Below are positions 9,993 through 19,155 of a stretch of DNA of 64,000 nt, in pieces (positions within the stretch are counted from its first letter, which is position 1; every line of letters starts with the position of its first letter). The DNA is taken from contig NZ_WVHL01000005.1 in the NCBI RefSeq assembly GCF_009861525.1, positions 62,001-126,000 of the forward strand. The letters are read 5' to 3'. Origin of the DNA: Pseudomonas sp. LD120 (GTDB taxonomy: Bacteria > Pseudomonadota > Gammaproteobacteria > Pseudomonadales > Pseudomonadaceae). The notes beneath the pieces are model-generated. The model had not been told where the DNA came from. It saw only the letters and a list, made by a program, of their open reading frames with translations, and made no database searches. A program made the translations under genes and the position numbers.

Positions 9993-10657
9993 TGGATACC
10001 TTCTTCGCCAACATCGACTGGCTGGAAATCTGGCTGGCCACTGGTGACACCCTGATGATGCTCGGCGGCTCGCTGCTGTTCACCGTACTGCTGGGCCTGC
10101 CCCTGGGGGTGTTGCTGTTTTTGTGCAGCCCGCGCCAGTTGCTGGAGCAGAAGTCGCTGTATGCGCTGCTGTCGCTGATCGTCAACATCCTGCGCTCGCT
10201 GCCATTCATCATCCTGCTGATCGTGATGATCCCCTTCACCGTATTGATCACCGGCACTTCGCTGGGGGTCGCCGGGGCCATTCCACCGCTGGTGGTAGGC
10301 GCTACACCGTTCTTTGCCCGCCTGGTAGAAACCGCGCTGCGTGAAGTGGATCGCGGCATCATCGAGGCCACCCAGTCCATGGGCGCCAGCACCCGACAGA
10401 TCATTACCAACGCGTTGCTCCCGGAAGCCCGTCCAGGCATCTTTGCCGCGATCACCGTAACCGCGATCACCCTGGTGTCCTACACCGCCATGGCCGGCGT
10501 TGTCGGTGCCGGCGGCCTGGGCGACCTGGCGATCCGCTTCGGCTACCAGCGTTTCCAGACCGATGTCATGGTGGTCACCGTCGTGTTGCTGCTGGTATTG
10601 GTTCAGGTTCTGCAAACCGTTGGCGATAAGCTGGTGGTGCACTTTTCCCGCAAATAA
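9992..10657 (+). CDS. metI: Methionine ABC transporter, permease MetI
   Basis: A 221-residue inner-membrane permease with about five hydrophobic segments. The cytoplasmic coupling (EAA) loop is seen as EATQSMGASTRQIITNALLPEA, followed by the AVAGVVGAGGLGDLAIRFGYQRF-like block. It forms the membrane channel of the MetNIQ importer for L- and D-methionine. The start codon overlaps the metN stop by one base, indicating translational coupling. Confidence 0.95.
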   Translation: MDTFFANIDWLEIWLATGDTLMMLGGSLLFTVLLGLPLGVLLFLCSPRQLLEQKSLYALLSLIVNILRSLPFIILLIVMIPFTVLITGTSLGVAGAIPPLVVGATPFFARLVETALREVDRGIIEATQSMGASTRQIITNALLPEARPGIFAAITVTAITLVSYTAMAGVVGAGGLGDLAIRFGYQRFQTDVMVVTVVLLLVLVQVLQTVGDKLVVHFSRK

Positions 10658-10720
10658 ATATAAACACCGGCCCCGGCCGGCAGGCGCCCGGGGTCGGGCG
10701 ACTTACAAGGAGCTTGTTCG

Positions 10721-11494
10721 ATGAAAAAACTACTCGTCGCTTTCGCAGCCGTTGCCGCGTTCTCCGCGCACGCCGCCGAAACCCTGACCGTGGCCGCCAC
10801 ACCGGTGCCCCACGCCGAGATCCTGGAATTCGTCAAACCGGCCCTGGCCAAAGAAGGCGTGGACCTGAAGGTCAAGGTCTTCACCGACTACGTGCAGCCC
10901 AACGTGCAAGTGGCCGAGAAACGCCTGGACGCCAACTTCTTCCAGCACCAGCCGTACCTGGATGAGTTCAACAAGGCCAAAGGCACCCAACTGGTCAGCG
11001 TCGCGGGCGTACACATCGAGCCGCTGGGCGCCTACTCCAGCAAGTACAAGCAACTCTCCGAACTGCCAGGCGGCGCCACCGTGGTGATCCCCAACGACGC
11101 CACCAACGGCGGTCGCGCCCTGTTGCTGCTGGACAAGGCCGGCCTGATCAAGCTCAAGGACTCCAACAACATTCTCTCCACCGTCAAGGACATCACCGAG
11201 AACGCCAAAGACCTGAAGTTCCGTGAACTGGAAGCGGCCACCATCCCGCGTGTGCTGACCCAGGTCGATCTGGCGCTGATCAACACCAACTACGCTCTGG
11301 AAGCCAAGCTGGACCCGGCCAAGGATGCCCTGGTGATCGAAGGTAAAGACTCGCCTTACGTGAACATCCTGGTGGCCCGTCCTGACGACCAGGATTCGGA
11401 CGCCATGAAGAAGCTGGTCGCGGCCCTGCACAGTCCGCAAGTGAAGCAATTCATTCTCGAGAAGTACAAAGGCGCGATTGTGCCGGCGTTCTGA
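10721..11494 (+). CDS. metQ: Methionine-binding protein MetQ (NLPA family)
   Basis: The 257-residue periplasmic binding protein of the MetNIQ system has the NLPA-family features TPVPHAEILEFVKP, FTDYVQPN and VQVDLALINTNYAL-like segments. The signal peptide ends AFSAHA before AETLTV and contains no cysteine, so unlike E. coli MetQ it is not predicted to be a lipoprotein. A strong AAGGAG site precedes the ATG and a strong terminator follows, closing the metNIQ operon. Confidence 0.93.
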   Translation: MKKLLVAFAAVAAFSAHAAETLTVAATPVPHAEILEFVKPALAKEGVDLKVKVFTDYVQPNVQVAEKRLDANFFQHQPYLDEFNKAKGTQLVSVAGVHIEPLGAYSSKYKQLSELPGGATVVIPNDATNGGRALLLLDKAGLIKLKDSNNILSTVKDITENAKDLKFRELEAATIPRVLTQVDLALINTNYALEAKLDPAKDALVIEGKDSPYVNILVARPDDQDSDAMKKLVAALHSPQVKQFILEKYKGAIVPAF

Positions 11495-11510
11495 TCGGTA
11501 GCTGAAACAC

Positions 11511-11541
11511 AAACGGGGCGCCTTAGGGCGCCCCGTTTTGT
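11511..11541 (+). terminator. Intrinsic terminator of metNIQ
   Basis: A 12-bp perfect stem (11511-11522 with 11527-11538), G+C-rich in its upper part, has a TTAG loop and runs into TTTTGTTT. It lies 16 bp after the metQ stop. Confidence 0.9.
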
Positions 11542-11542
11542 T

Positions 11543-11634
11543 TGTAGCCGCTGCAGAAGGCTGCGATAAGGCGCGGAGCGCCTTAGGGGGGCCTCACTCT
11601 TCGAGGCCGATCACAGCCTGCGGCAACGGCTACA
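11543..11634. repeat. REPIN-like inverted pair of REP elements
   Basis: TGTAGCCGCTGCAGAAGGCTGCGA at the left is mirrored by TCACAGCCTGCGGCAACGGCTACA at the right, with a GC-rich palindromic centre between. This REP class (TGTAGCCGCTGC...GGCTGCGA) recurs at 52864-53012. Confidence 0.7.
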
Positions 11635-11645
11635 GGGTGCAGCAG

Positions 11646-11690
11646 TTCAACGGTTCAACGGTTCAACGGTTCAACGGTTCAACGGTTCAA
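11646..11690. repeat. 8-bp tandem repeat, about 5.6 copies
   Basis: TTCAACGG is repeated five times without interruption (11646-11685), followed by a partial unit TTCAA. It lies in the gap after metQ, ending 11 bp before the stop of the minus-strand SCO gene. Such arrays change copy number by slippage. Confidence 0.9.
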
Positions 11691-11700
11691 GCATGCCGCG

Positions 11701-12336
11701 TTATTGGCGCTGCAACATCACCGGCAACTGGGCCACCAGCTTCTGGTTATTCAGTGGCGCGCGGATAAAACCCCGCTGGCGACCGTCCGGGCCGATCACC
11801 GCCAGGTTGCCGCTGTGGTCCACGGTGTAGTTGGGCTTGCTGGTGTCCGCCGGAATGAAGGGAATGCTCACCGCATTGGCAAGTTTCTGCAGGTCTTCAA
11901 TCGAGGCACCAGTCAGGCCTTGGAAGTCCTTGTCGAAGTAGCCCAGGTACTGCTTGAGCTGCGCCGGGGTATCGCGACCGGGGTCGACACTGACCAGAAT
12001 GATCTGCAGCTTGTCCACCGCCTCCTTGGGCAACTCGCTCTTGATCTGCCGCAGTTGGGCGAGGGTGGTGGGGCAGATGTCCGGGCAGAAGGTGTAGCCG
12101 AAGAACAGCAGCGACCACTTGCCCTTCAACTCATCGATCATCACGGGCTGGCCGTCCTCATCGAGCATCTTCACCGCCGGCAGCGTGCGGCTCTGGGGCA
12201 GCAGGATGATGCCGGCGTCGATCAGTGCCGTGGGGTCGCCTTGACCCTTGCCGGACAGTACTTTGTTGACGGTCAGCCCCAGGACCAGGGCCACCAGGGC
12301 AACGAGAATAAAGACGGTTTTCTGAGTTCGAGTCAT
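11701..12336 (-). CDS. SCO1/SenC-family copper chaperone for cytochrome oxidase
   Basis: The 211-residue protein has one N-terminal membrane anchor ([14 protein letters not shown]) and a periplasmic thioredoxin-like domain. The copper-binding/redox motif CPDIC lies in [14 protein letters not shown], and the distal His ligand in [11 protein letters not shown] proteins help assemble the CuA centre of cytochrome oxidase subunit II (family knowledge), fitting its place as last gene of the cox cluster. The ATG at 12336 overlaps the ctaB stop (ATGA). The longer frame upstream is antisense-frame read-through of ctaB, not an extension. Confidence 0.94.
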   Translation of the reverse strand: MTRTQKTVFILVALVALVLGLTVNKVLSGKGQGDPTALIDAGIILLPQSRTLPAVKMLDEDGQPVMIDELKGKWSLLFFGYTFCPDICPTTLAQLRQIKSELPKEAVDKLQIILVSVDPGRDTPAQLKQYLGYFDKDFQGLTGASIEDLQKLANAVSIPFIPADTSKPNYTVDHSGNLAVIGPDGRQRGFIRAPLNNQKLVAQLPVMLQRQ

Positions 12337-13235
12337 AGGTTCAACAATAGGTAGTGGTCTACGAGCAGGGCGATGAACAGCAGGAACAAGTAATAAATAG
12401 AGTACTTGAAGGTGTTGATCGCCGCGTGCGGCCGAGTGCCACGGTACAGCACCCAGGCCCATTGCAGGAAGCGCCCGCCCAGAAGCAGGGCGCACACCAG
12501 GTACAGCACGCCGCTCATGTGGATGGCATAGGGCAGCAGACTCACCGCCAGCAGGGCAAAGGTATAGAGCAGGATGTGCACCTTGGTGTAATGCTCGCCG
12601 TGGGTCACCGGCAGCATCGGAATATCGGCCTTGGCGTACTCCTCCTTGCGATGGATGGCCAGGGCCCAGAAGTGCGGCGGGGTCCAGGCGAAAATGATCA
12701 GCACCAGTAGCAGCGGCTCGGCGCTTAGGTGCCCGGTGGCGGCGACCCAGCCCAGCAGCGGCGGGGCCGCGCCAGCCAGCCCGCCGATCACGATGTTCTG
12801 CGGCGTCGCGCGCTTCAGAAAGCCGGTGTAGACCACCGCATAACCCAGCAGGGACGCCAGGGTCAGCCAGGCCGTGAGCGGATTGGTGAACGCCAGCAGC
12901 AGCGCTTGCCCGGCCAACGCGAGGCACAGGGCGAACGCCAAGGCCGCCCGGGGTGAAACCCGGCCTTGGGCCAAGGGCCGTTTGTGGGTCCGGGCCATCA
13001 GCGCGTCGATGCGCCGGTCCACCACATGGTTCACCGCCGCCGCGCCACCTGCGCATAGGGCGATACCCAAGTTGCCGAACACCAGCACGGTCCAGGGCAC
13101 CCCGGCGCGGGTGGCGAGGAACATGCCCACCAGGGAGGTGATGAGCATCAACACCACCACCTTGGGCTTGGTCAGCTCCAGATAATCACGCCAGATCGCC
13201 CGGGGCTGCTGACGTTCGCTGATCAGAGTCGCCAT
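12333..13235 (-). CDS. ctaB: Protoheme IX farnesyltransferase (heme O synthase)
   Basis: The 300-residue UbiA-type prenyltransferase has eight or nine hydrophobic segments. It transfers farnesyl to heme b to make heme O, the precursor of heme A in aa3 oxidase. The catalytic block [19 protein letters not shown] contains the paired aspartates and Arg/His residues of CyoE/CtaB. It overlaps ctaA at its start by 13 bp and the SCO gene at its end by 4 bp, so all three are probably one transcript. Confidence 0.95.
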   Translation of the reverse strand: MATLISERQQPRAIWRDYLELTKPKVVVLMLITSLVGMFLATRAGVPWTVLVFGNLGIALCAGGAAAVNHVVDRRIDALMARTHKRPLAQGRVSPRAALAFALCLALAGQALLLAFTNPLTAWLTLASLLGYAVVYTGFLKRATPQNIVIGGLAGAAPPLLGWVAATGHLSAEPLLLVLIIFAWTPPHFWALAIHRKEEYAKADIPMLPVTHGEHYTKVHILLYTFALLAVSLLPYAIHMSGVLYLVCALLLGGRFLQWAWVLYRGTRPHAAINTFKYSIYYLFLLFIALLVDHYLLLNL

Positions 13236-14302
13236 GGCATTTCTCCTTTGATGGTGATGGGACCGGCCACCTGTTTGCGCGGGCTCAGACGCCAGCCCAG
13301 GGACAGGCGATCCCGGGCCTGCACCAGGCTGGTACGGGCGTGATAGTTGACCAGCACCAAGGTCAGCAGCAGCGCAGCGCCCCCGGCGTTGTGCGCCACC
13401 GCCACCGGCAGGGGCAGGTGGAACAGTACGTTGCTAAGACCCAGGCTGATCTGCGCGCTCAGGGCCAGCAGCACCAGCCCGGCCAGACGGGTCATGCCGG
13501 TCTGCCGCAGTTGCCAGGCCAGCCCCAGCAACACCAGGGTCACCAGCACCGCACCGACCCGGTGGGTCATGTGGATGGCGGTGCGGGCGTCACTGTCCAA
13601 TTGTCCGCCCAAGTAGTTGGGGCCGATGTGCTGGGTCAGGTGAAAGCCGTTGGCGAAATCCATGTTCGGCCACCACTGGCCATGGCAGGTGGGCAGGTCG
13701 ATGCAGGCCACGGCGGCGTAGTTGGAGCTGACCCAGCCGCCCAGGACGATCTGCCCGATCACCAGCACCAGCCCGGCCGTGGCCCAGTATTGCAGGCGCC
13801 GCGGCACGATCAGCGCCGGCAGCACGCCGGACAGGCGCAAGGTCAGCAGGAACAGCAGGCTCAAGGTGGCAAAGCCGCCCAGCAGGTGCGCGGTGACCAC
13901 CTGAGGCCAGAGCTTGAGGGTCACCGTCCACATGCCGAAGGCCGCCTGGGCGAACACCACGACCAGGAGGAAAAGCGGCAGCTTCAGCGGCTGCCCGGGA
14001 TGCCGGCGATGGCTCCAGGCGCGGGCCGCCAGCAACACGATCAACAGCCCCAGGGTGCCGGCGAAATAGCGGTGGATCATCTCGTTCCAGCCCTTGTGGG
14101 CTTCCACCGGGGTGTCGGGAAAATGCAGTTCGGCATGGGCCAGTTGGGCTTCGCTGTTCGGCACGCTGATAAAGCCGTAGCAGCCGGGCCAGTCCGGGCA
14201 GCCCAGGCCGGCGTGGGTCAGCCGGGTGTAGGCGCCCAGCAGCACCACGATCAGAGCCAGCAAAGTGGCCAACAACGCGAGGCGAAATCCAGGTTTGGCC
14301 AT
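13223..14302 (-). CDS. ctaA: Heme A synthase (CtaA/COX15)
   Basis: The 359-residue membrane protein oxidises the C8 methyl of heme O to give heme A. About eight membrane segments are visible. The two cysteine pairs typical of the family are present as CPDWPGC near residue 34 and CIDLPTC in the middle, with conserved His residues in the HLLGG and THRVG segments. It is flanked by the CxxxC assembly protein upstream and ctaB downstream. Confidence 0.95.
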   Translation of the reverse strand: MAKPGFRLALLATLLALIVVLLGAYTRLTHAGLGCPDWPGCYGFISVPNSEAQLAHAELHFPDTPVEAHKGWNEMIHRYFAGTLGLLIVLLAARAWSHRRHPGQPLKLPLFLLVVVFAQAAFGMWTVTLKLWPQVVTAHLLGGFATLSLLFLLTLRLSGVLPALIVPRRLQYWATAGLVLVIGQIVLGGWVSSNYAAVACIDLPTCHGQWWPNMDFANGFHLTQHIGPNYLGGQLDSDARTAIHMTHRVGAVLVTLVLLGLAWQLRQTGMTRLAGLVLLALSAQISLGLSNVLFHLPLPVAVAHNAGGAALLLTLVLVNYHARTSLVQARDRLSLGWRLSPRKQVAGPITIKGEMPWRL

Positions 14303-14312
14303 GACGATGCCC

Positions 14313-14903
14313 TTATCCGATGTTCGACAGTTTCAGCAGGTGACGCAGGTCGTTGAGCAGGTCCTTGCCCTTGACCCGAGCGTCGTAGCGCAACACCAGA
14401 TTGCGGTGGGGATCAACGATCCACAGCTGCGGCGCGTCCTTGTCGTTGACGCCTTTGGCATAGGTCGCCAGGTCCAGGGGGTAGCGTTGCAACTGCGGGT
14501 ACTCGCGCTGCAGCCTGGCTTGGTATTCGGCGCTCAGCGGCTGGGCGCTGGCCAGGGCATGGCTGGCCCGCGAAGCATCGCGGCCCAGGGCCACCTGGAT
14601 CTGCCGCGCCAGGTACACCAGTTGCTGGCAATCGGCATCACACGCCTTGGGGGCCGTGACCAGGATCTGCCAGCGATCCTCCTCGGACTGCACGCCGATC
14701 TGCGCGCGGGTCTGGCCATTGCCGATCAATTCACCGTGATAGCTGCGGCTTTCCGGCACCCAGAACTGCAGCTTGTACATGCCAGTGGCGAGGATCATCG
14801 GGCCGATCACCATCAGCAGGATCAGCACCAGTTGCCAACGGCCGCGGCGCCGATTGGGCACCTGGGCGTCAGAGGTGTTGGGTGGATTCATGGCCGTTCC
14901 CAT
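14313..14903 (-). CDS. Membrane-anchored CxxxC protein of the cox cluster
   Basis: The 196-residue protein has one N-terminal membrane span (LVLILLMVIGPMILATGMY) and a soluble domain with CDADCQQLVYLARQIQVALG. That segment is reminiscent of the CxxxC region of SCO-like thioredoxin folds, followed by LWIVDPHRNLVLRYD. It occurs between SURF1 and ctaA in pseudomonads and probably aids oxidase assembly; no activity is established. The ATG at 14903 has GGGAG seven bases upstream and is preferred over MNPPN at 14891. It overlaps the SURF1 gene by 35 bp. Confidence 0.85.
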   Translation of the reverse strand: MGTAMNPPNTSDAQVPNRRRGRWQLVLILLMVIGPMILATGMYKLQFWVPESRSYHGELIGNGQTRAQIGVQSEEDRWQILVTAPKACDADCQQLVYLARQIQVALGRDASRASHALASAQPLSAEYQARLQREYPQLQRYPLDLATYAKGVNDKDAPQLWIVDPHRNLVLRYDARVKGKDLLNDLRHLLKLSNIG

Positions 14904-15609
14904 GGCGGTTCTCCCGTGCGTTGTGCCAACCGAAATAGAGATAGAGGAGCAGCAGGGCCAGGGCCATGGCGAACCACTGCACGGCATAGCCCAGGTGTTT
15001 TTCCGGCCCCATGGCCACCACCGGCCACGCGGTCAGGTAGGCGCCAGCACCGGACTCCTGACGCACTTCATGGTTGAAGCCGCTGCGGCCAAGCTCAGCC
15101 CAGAGAGCCTCCGGGTGCACGGCGGTGATCAAGCGTGGCCAGCGCGCAGCCGCCGGGTCGGCCTGCAGTTGGAACGCCGCGCCCGGAGAAACGTAGACCC
15201 AGGCATCCAGACTCAGGCTCTGCTCCGGGGTGCTGAATGCCGCAGGCGTGCGCCGATCGGGCCAGGGCAGCCAGCCACGATTGACCAGCAACCAGCGCCC
15301 GCTGGCCTGATCGAGGAAGGGTTGCAGCAACTCGACCCCGACCTTGCCGTCGTGCAGGCGGTTGTCCAGCAGCAGGCTGTGATCGGCATCGAAATGACCG
15401 TGCAGGCGCACCCGGCGAAAGGCGGGGTCCTCGACCGCCAGCAACTCGAACAACGACACCGGCTCGGCCACGCGGCGCTCGGCGTAGCTGGTCAGCAATT
15501 GGCGCTTCTGCTCGCCACGGCTCAGTTGCCAGAAGCCCAGGGAAATCAGCACCGGCAGCAGCAACAGCACCAACAAGGTCGGCACGACGCCGGGCCGGAA
15601 GCCTTTCAT
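14869..15609 (-). CDS. SURF1/Shy1-family cytochrome oxidase assembly protein
   Basis: The 246-residue protein has a membrane segment at each end (VVPTLLVLLLLPVLISLGFWQ near residues 7-27 and a second near 215-235) around a periplasmic domain. The SURF1 signatures are visible: GFWQLSRGEQK, LLDNRLHDGKVGVELLQPF, LLVNRGWLP and the C-terminal LGYAVQWFAMA. SURF1 aids heme a insertion into subunit I (family knowledge). I start it at ATG 15609 (MKGFRPG); the frame extends upstream without family similarity. Confidence 0.93.
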   Translation of the reverse strand: MKGFRPGVVPTLLVLLLLPVLISLGFWQLSRGEQKRQLLTSYAERRVAEPVSLFELLAVEDPAFRRVRLHGHFDADHSLLLDNRLHDGKVGVELLQPFLDQASGRWLLVNRGWLPWPDRRTPAAFSTPEQSLSLDAWVYVSPGAAFQLQADPAAARWPRLITAVHPEALWAELGRSGFNHEVRQESGAGAYLTAWPVVAMGPEKHLGYAVQWFAMALALLLLYLYFGWHNARENRHGNGHESTQHL

Positions 15610-15679
15610 GGGCGGCCCGCAAGGTTGAGAAATCCACTCGCTATACTGCTGTACATCGCGTTCCCCCCGGAGTCCCACC

Positions 15680-15883
15680 ATGCTCAAAGCAGCCATCGTC
15701 CTGATGCTGATTGCCACGGTGATCAGCCTGTTCAGCGGCTTGTTCTTTCTGGTCAAGGACGACAGTCAATCCAAGCGTCTGGTGACCGCCCTGAGTGTTC
15801 GGGTGTGCCTGGCCGCGATCACCGTGGGCTTGATCGCCTGGGGTTTCTTCAGCGGCCAGCTGGTGTCCCACGCCCCCTGGTAA
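15680..15883 (+). CDS. Small twin-transmembrane protein (DUF2909 family)
   Basis: A 67-residue protein with two hydrophobic helices (residues ~3-25 and ~40-60) joined by the short charged loop KDDSQSKR. It matches the DUF2909 small proteins found within cox clusters of pseudomonads. It is encoded on the strand opposite the oxidase genes, in the gap between coxC and SURF1, with a CCGGAG site before the ATG. A role in oxidase assembly is inferred from position only. Confidence 0.85.
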   Translation: MLKAAIVLMLIATVISLFSGLFFLVKDDSQSKRLVTALSVRVCLAAITVGLIAWGFFSGQLVSHAPW

Positions 15884-15890
15884 GGGCGAC

Positions 15891-16778
15891 TCAGAGCACG
15901 TAGACGAAAACGAACAAGCCGATCCACACCACATCGACGAAGTGCCAGTACCAACTGGCCGCCTCGAAGCCGAACTGATGCTCGGCGTCGAAATGCCCGC
16001 GCATGATGCGTATCAGCATCACAAACAGAATCAAGGTGCCGATGGTCACGTGGGCGCCGTGGAAACCGGTGAGCATGAAGAAGGTGGCGCCGTAGATCCC
16101 CGACCCCAGGGTCAGGCCCAGCTCGTGATAGGCGTGGATGTACTCTTCGGCCTGGAAGCCGAGGAAGGCGCACCCCAGCAGCACGGTCAGCGCCAGCCAG
16201 ATCTTCAGCGCACCACGATGGCCTTTCTTCAGGGCATGGTGGGCGATGGTCACGGTGACACTGGAACTGACCAGCAGCACGGTGTTGAGCAGCGGCAAGC
16301 CCCAGGGGCTGATGGTGCCCGTGGGCGATGGAAAAAGTTTAGGGTCGGGGTTGTTGAGCAGGGGCCAGACAAACTCGAAGTTCGGCCAGAGCATATGGGC
16401 GATGCCCTTGTTCCCCTCACCGCCGAGCCAGGGCCCGGACAGGTGTCGCACATAGAACAGCGCGCCGAAGAAGGCCAGGAAGAACATCACTTCGGAAAAG
16501 ATGAACCAGCTCATGCCCCAGCGGAACGAGCGGTCCAGTTGAGCGCTGTACAAGCCCGCGCGGCTTTCCTTGATCACCGCGCCAAACCAGCCGAACAGCA
16601 TGTAGGCCAGCAGCAGGCTACCGACGAAAAAGATCAGCGGGCCATGGGATTCCGGGCGCGCCGCCTTGAGGTCGTTGAACCAGGTCGCCAGGCCGAACAC
16701 GGTGACGAACATGCCCACCGTCGCAATGATCGGCCACTTGCTCTGGGCAGGAACGTAATAGTGCTCATGAGTCGCCAT
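15891..16778 (-). CDS. coxC: Cytochrome c oxidase subunit III
   Basis: The 295-residue, seven-helix membrane subunit is recognised by HEHYYVPAQSKWP at the N-terminus, the WGMSWFIFSEVMFFLAFFGA block, the GFHGAHVTIGT block and the C-terminal SWYWHFVDVVWIGLF block. Subunit III stabilises the catalytic core of aa3 oxidase. It lies 33 bp downstream of ctaG in the order coxB-coxA-ctaG-coxC. GGAGAACAACCC before the ATG gives a good ribosome site. Confidence 0.96.
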   Translation of the reverse strand: MATHEHYYVPAQSKWPIIATVGMFVTVFGLATWFNDLKAARPESHGPLIFFVGSLLLAYMLFGWFGAVIKESRAGLYSAQLDRSFRWGMSWFIFSEVMFFLAFFGALFYVRHLSGPWLGGEGNKGIAHMLWPNFEFVWPLLNNPDPKLFPSPTGTISPWGLPLLNTVLLVSSSVTVTIAHHALKKGHRGALKIWLALTVLLGCAFLGFQAEEYIHAYHELGLTLGSGIYGATFFMLTGFHGAHVTIGTLILFVMLIRIMRGHFDAEHQFGFEAASWYWHFVDVVWIGLFVFVYVL

Positions 16779-16811
16779 GGGTTGTTCTCCTTATCGGGCA
16801 CGCCAGATCGT

Positions 16812-17369
16812 CTATCCACCGGTCTTGGCGGCAACCGCCACCGGTGGATGACGCGCGGTGATATCGAACAGCGTGTAAGCCAGCGTCAGGTGCTTCACAT
16901 CCTTGGGCATGTCGCGGTCAACGATGAACCGCACCGGCATTTCGATCTTCTCTCCGGGCTGCAGCACCTGCTGGGTAAAGCAGAAGCACTCGGTCTTGTG
17001 GAAATACATGGCGGCGCTGCTGGGGGAAATGCTCGGGATGGCCTGGGCGCTCATCGGGTGATCGCTGGGGTTGCGGGCGATGAAGACCATCTCGTTGACC
17101 GCTCCCGGATGGACCACGATGTCATCGGATTTGGGGTAGAACTCCCAGACCATGTCGATGGCATTGGTGGACAGGAACTGCACCCGCACCTGGCGCGACT
17201 CATCCACCTGCTGCCCTTGATCCGCGTATTGCCCGCCGGTCTTGCCGTTGATTCCCAGGGCCTTGCACATCACGTCGTAGATCGGCACCAGGGCAAAACC
17301 GAAGACAAACATCGCCGTCACTACCAGCAACAGGCGGGTCACCAGCTTCTTCAGCGAGATCTCGGCCAT
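16812..17369 (-). CDS. ctaG: Cytochrome oxidase assembly protein CtaG (Cox11)
   Basis: The 185-residue protein has one N-terminal membrane anchor and a periplasmic immunoglobulin-like copper-binding domain. The diagnostic copper motif CFCF is seen in TECFCFTQQVLQPGE, followed by MPVRFIVD. Cox11 proteins deliver copper to the CuB site of subunit I. The ATG at 17369 has GGAGG eight bases upstream and is chosen over the longer frame start at 17420, which runs into a REPIN-type repeat. Confidence 0.95.
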   Translation of the reverse strand: MAEISLKKLVTRLLLVVTAMFVFGFALVPIYDVMCKALGINGKTGGQYADQGQQVDESRQVRVQFLSTNAIDMVWEFYPKSDDIVVHPGAVNEMVFIARNPSDHPMSAQAIPSISPSSAAMYFHKTECFCFTQQVLQPGEKIEMPVRFIVDRDMPKDVKHLTLAYTLFDITARHPPVAVAAKTGG

Positions 17370-17387
17370 CTCAACGTCCTCCCCAAC

Positions 17388-17471
17388 CTGTAGAAGCCGG
17401 CTTGCTGGCGAACCGGGCAATGCGTTCTATCGCCTGGCCCGACGCCTTCGCGAGCAAGCTCGCTCCTGCAG
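17388..17471. repeat. REPIN-like element between ctaG and coxA
   Basis: CTGTAGAAGCCGGCTTGCTG at the left is mirrored by AGCAAGCTCGCTCCTGCAG at the right, the common GGCTTGCTGGCGA-class REP of fluorescent pseudomonads in an inverted pair. Sitting inside an operon, it may affect differential mRNA stability. Confidence 0.7.
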
Positions 17472-17477
17472 AACTGT

Positions 17478-19073
17478 TCATTTCACTTCCGGCGGGGTGA
17501 CGAAGGTGTGGTACGGCGCCGGCGATGGAATGCTCCACTCCAGCCCTTCGGCCCCTTCCCACGGCTTGGCCGGGGCCGGTTTGCCGCCGCGAATGCACTT
17601 GATAACGATGAACAGGAAGAAAATCTGCGTCGCGCCGAAGGTGAAGGCGCCGATGGAGGACACCATGTTGAAGTCGGCGAACTGCAGGTTGTAGTCCGGA
17701 ATCCGCCGCGGCATGCCCGCCAGCCCGACGAAGTGCATGGGGAAGAACGCCATGTTCATGCCGACAAAAGACAGCCAGAAGTGCAGCTTGCCCAGGGTTT
17801 CGTCGTACATGTGCCCGGTCCACTTGGGCAACCAGTAATAGGCCGAGGCAAAGATCCCGAAGATCGCCCCCGGCACCAGCACGTAGTGGAAGTGCGCCAC
17901 CACGAAGTAGGTGTCCTGGTACTGAAAGTCCGCCGGGGCGATGGCCAGCATCAGTCCGGAAAAGCCGCCGATGGTGAACAGAATGACAAAGGCCACGGCG
18001 AACAGCATCGGCGTCTCGAAGGTCAGTGACCCCTGCCACATGGTGCTAACCCAGTTGAACACTTTGACCCCGGTGGGCACCGCGATCAGCAACGTGGCAT
18101 ACATGAAGAACAGCTCGCCCACCAATGGGATGCCCACCACGAACATGTGGTGCGCCCAGACGATGAACGACAGGAAGGCAATCGCCCCGGTGGCATAGAC
18201 CATCGAGGTGTAGCCAAACAGCGGCTTGCGGCTGAAGGTGGGGATGATCGAGCTGACGGCACCGAAGGCCGGCAGGATCATGATGTACACCTCGGGGTGA
18301 CCGAAGAACCAGAACACGTGCTGGAACAACACCGGGTCGCCACCGCCGGCGGCACTGAAGAAGCTGGTGCCGAAGTGGATGTCCATCAACATCATGGTCA
18401 CGCAACCGGCCAGCACCGGCATCACCGCGATCAGCAGGAACGCGGTGATCAGCCAGGTCCAGACGAACAGCGGCATCTTCATCAGGGTCATGCCCGGGGC
18501 ACGCAGGTTGAGGATGGTGGCGATCACGTTGATCGCGCCCATGATCGAGCTGATGCCCATCAGGTGGATGGCGAAGATGAAGAAGGTCACGCTTTCCGGG
18601 GCGTAGGTGGTGGACAGCGGGGCGTAGAAGGTCCAACCGAAATTCGGCCCGCCGCCGGGCATGAATAACGTCGAGACCAGCAGCAGGAAGGCCGCCGGTA
18701 GCAGCCAGAAGCTGAAGTTGTTCATCCGCGGCAGGGCCATGTCCGGGGCGCCGATCATCAGCGGGATCATCCAGTTGGCCAGGCCGACGAAGGCCGGCAT
18801 CACCGCGCCGAAGACCATCACCAGGCCATGCATGGTGGTCATCTGGTTGAAGAACGCCGGCTCGACGATCTGCAGCCCGGGCTGGAACAGCTCGGCGCGG
18901 ATCACCATGGCGAACGAGCCGCCCAGCAGGAACATCGCGAAGCTGAACCACAGGTACAGGGTGCCGATGTCCTTGTGGTTGGTGGTCAGCACCCAGCGCA
19001 TCAGGCCCTTGGCGGGACCATGGGCGTGGTCATCATGGCCGGCGTGGCCGTGGTCATCAATCACTGCACTCAT
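17478..19073 (-). CDS. coxA: Cytochrome c oxidase subunit I
   Basis: The 531-residue heme-copper oxidase subunit I has twelve predicted membrane helices and carries heme a and the heme a3-CuB site. Visible signatures are NHKDIGTLYLWFSF, the HPEVYIMILPAFG block of the CuB ligand region, WAHHMF, and the heme ligand pair in FVVAHFHYVL. A His-rich stretch (DDHGHAGHDDHAHG) precedes helix I. I start it at ATG 19073 (MSAVID) after GCAGGAG. It follows coxB by 82 bp. Confidence 0.97.
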   Translation of the reverse strand: MSAVIDDHGHAGHDDHAHGPAKGLMRWVLTTNHKDIGTLYLWFSFAMFLLGGSFAMVIRAELFQPGLQIVEPAFFNQMTTMHGLVMVFGAVMPAFVGLANWMIPLMIGAPDMALPRMNNFSFWLLPAAFLLLVSTLFMPGGGPNFGWTFYAPLSTTYAPESVTFFIFAIHLMGISSIMGAINVIATILNLRAPGMTLMKMPLFVWTWLITAFLLIAVMPVLAGCVTMMLMDIHFGTSFFSAAGGGDPVLFQHVFWFFGHPEVYIMILPAFGAVSSIIPTFSRKPLFGYTSMVYATGAIAFLSFIVWAHHMFVVGIPLVGELFFMYATLLIAVPTGVKVFNWVSTMWQGSLTFETPMLFAVAFVILFTIGGFSGLMLAIAPADFQYQDTYFVVAHFHYVLVPGAIFGIFASAYYWLPKWTGHMYDETLGKLHFWLSFVGMNMAFFPMHFVGLAGMPRRIPDYNLQFADFNMVSSIGAFTFGATQIFFLFIVIKCIRGGKPAPAKPWEGAEGLEWSIPSPAPYHTFVTPPEVK

Positions 19074-19155
19074 GCCCTGTCTCCTGCAAACGGGTGGGCT
19101 GGACGCCCAGGGACACTGCACCCCGAGCGGTTGCGGAAATCCCCAATAAGCCGGC

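Noticed and set aside
11646..11690. Tandem repeat considered as a CRISPR array or phase-variable coding repeat
   Set aside because: Units are 8 bp without spacers and lie outside any gene.
11701..13056. 451-codon frame that could look like a fused Arg/Gly-rich N-terminal domain on the SCO protein
   Set aside because: The first half overlaps ctaB out of frame and resembles no family; the SCO protein has its own ATG overlapping the ctaB stop.
16138..19149. Plus-strand frames opposite coxC, ctaG and coxA
   Set aside because: They mirror the real genes on the minus strand and have no recognisable domains.
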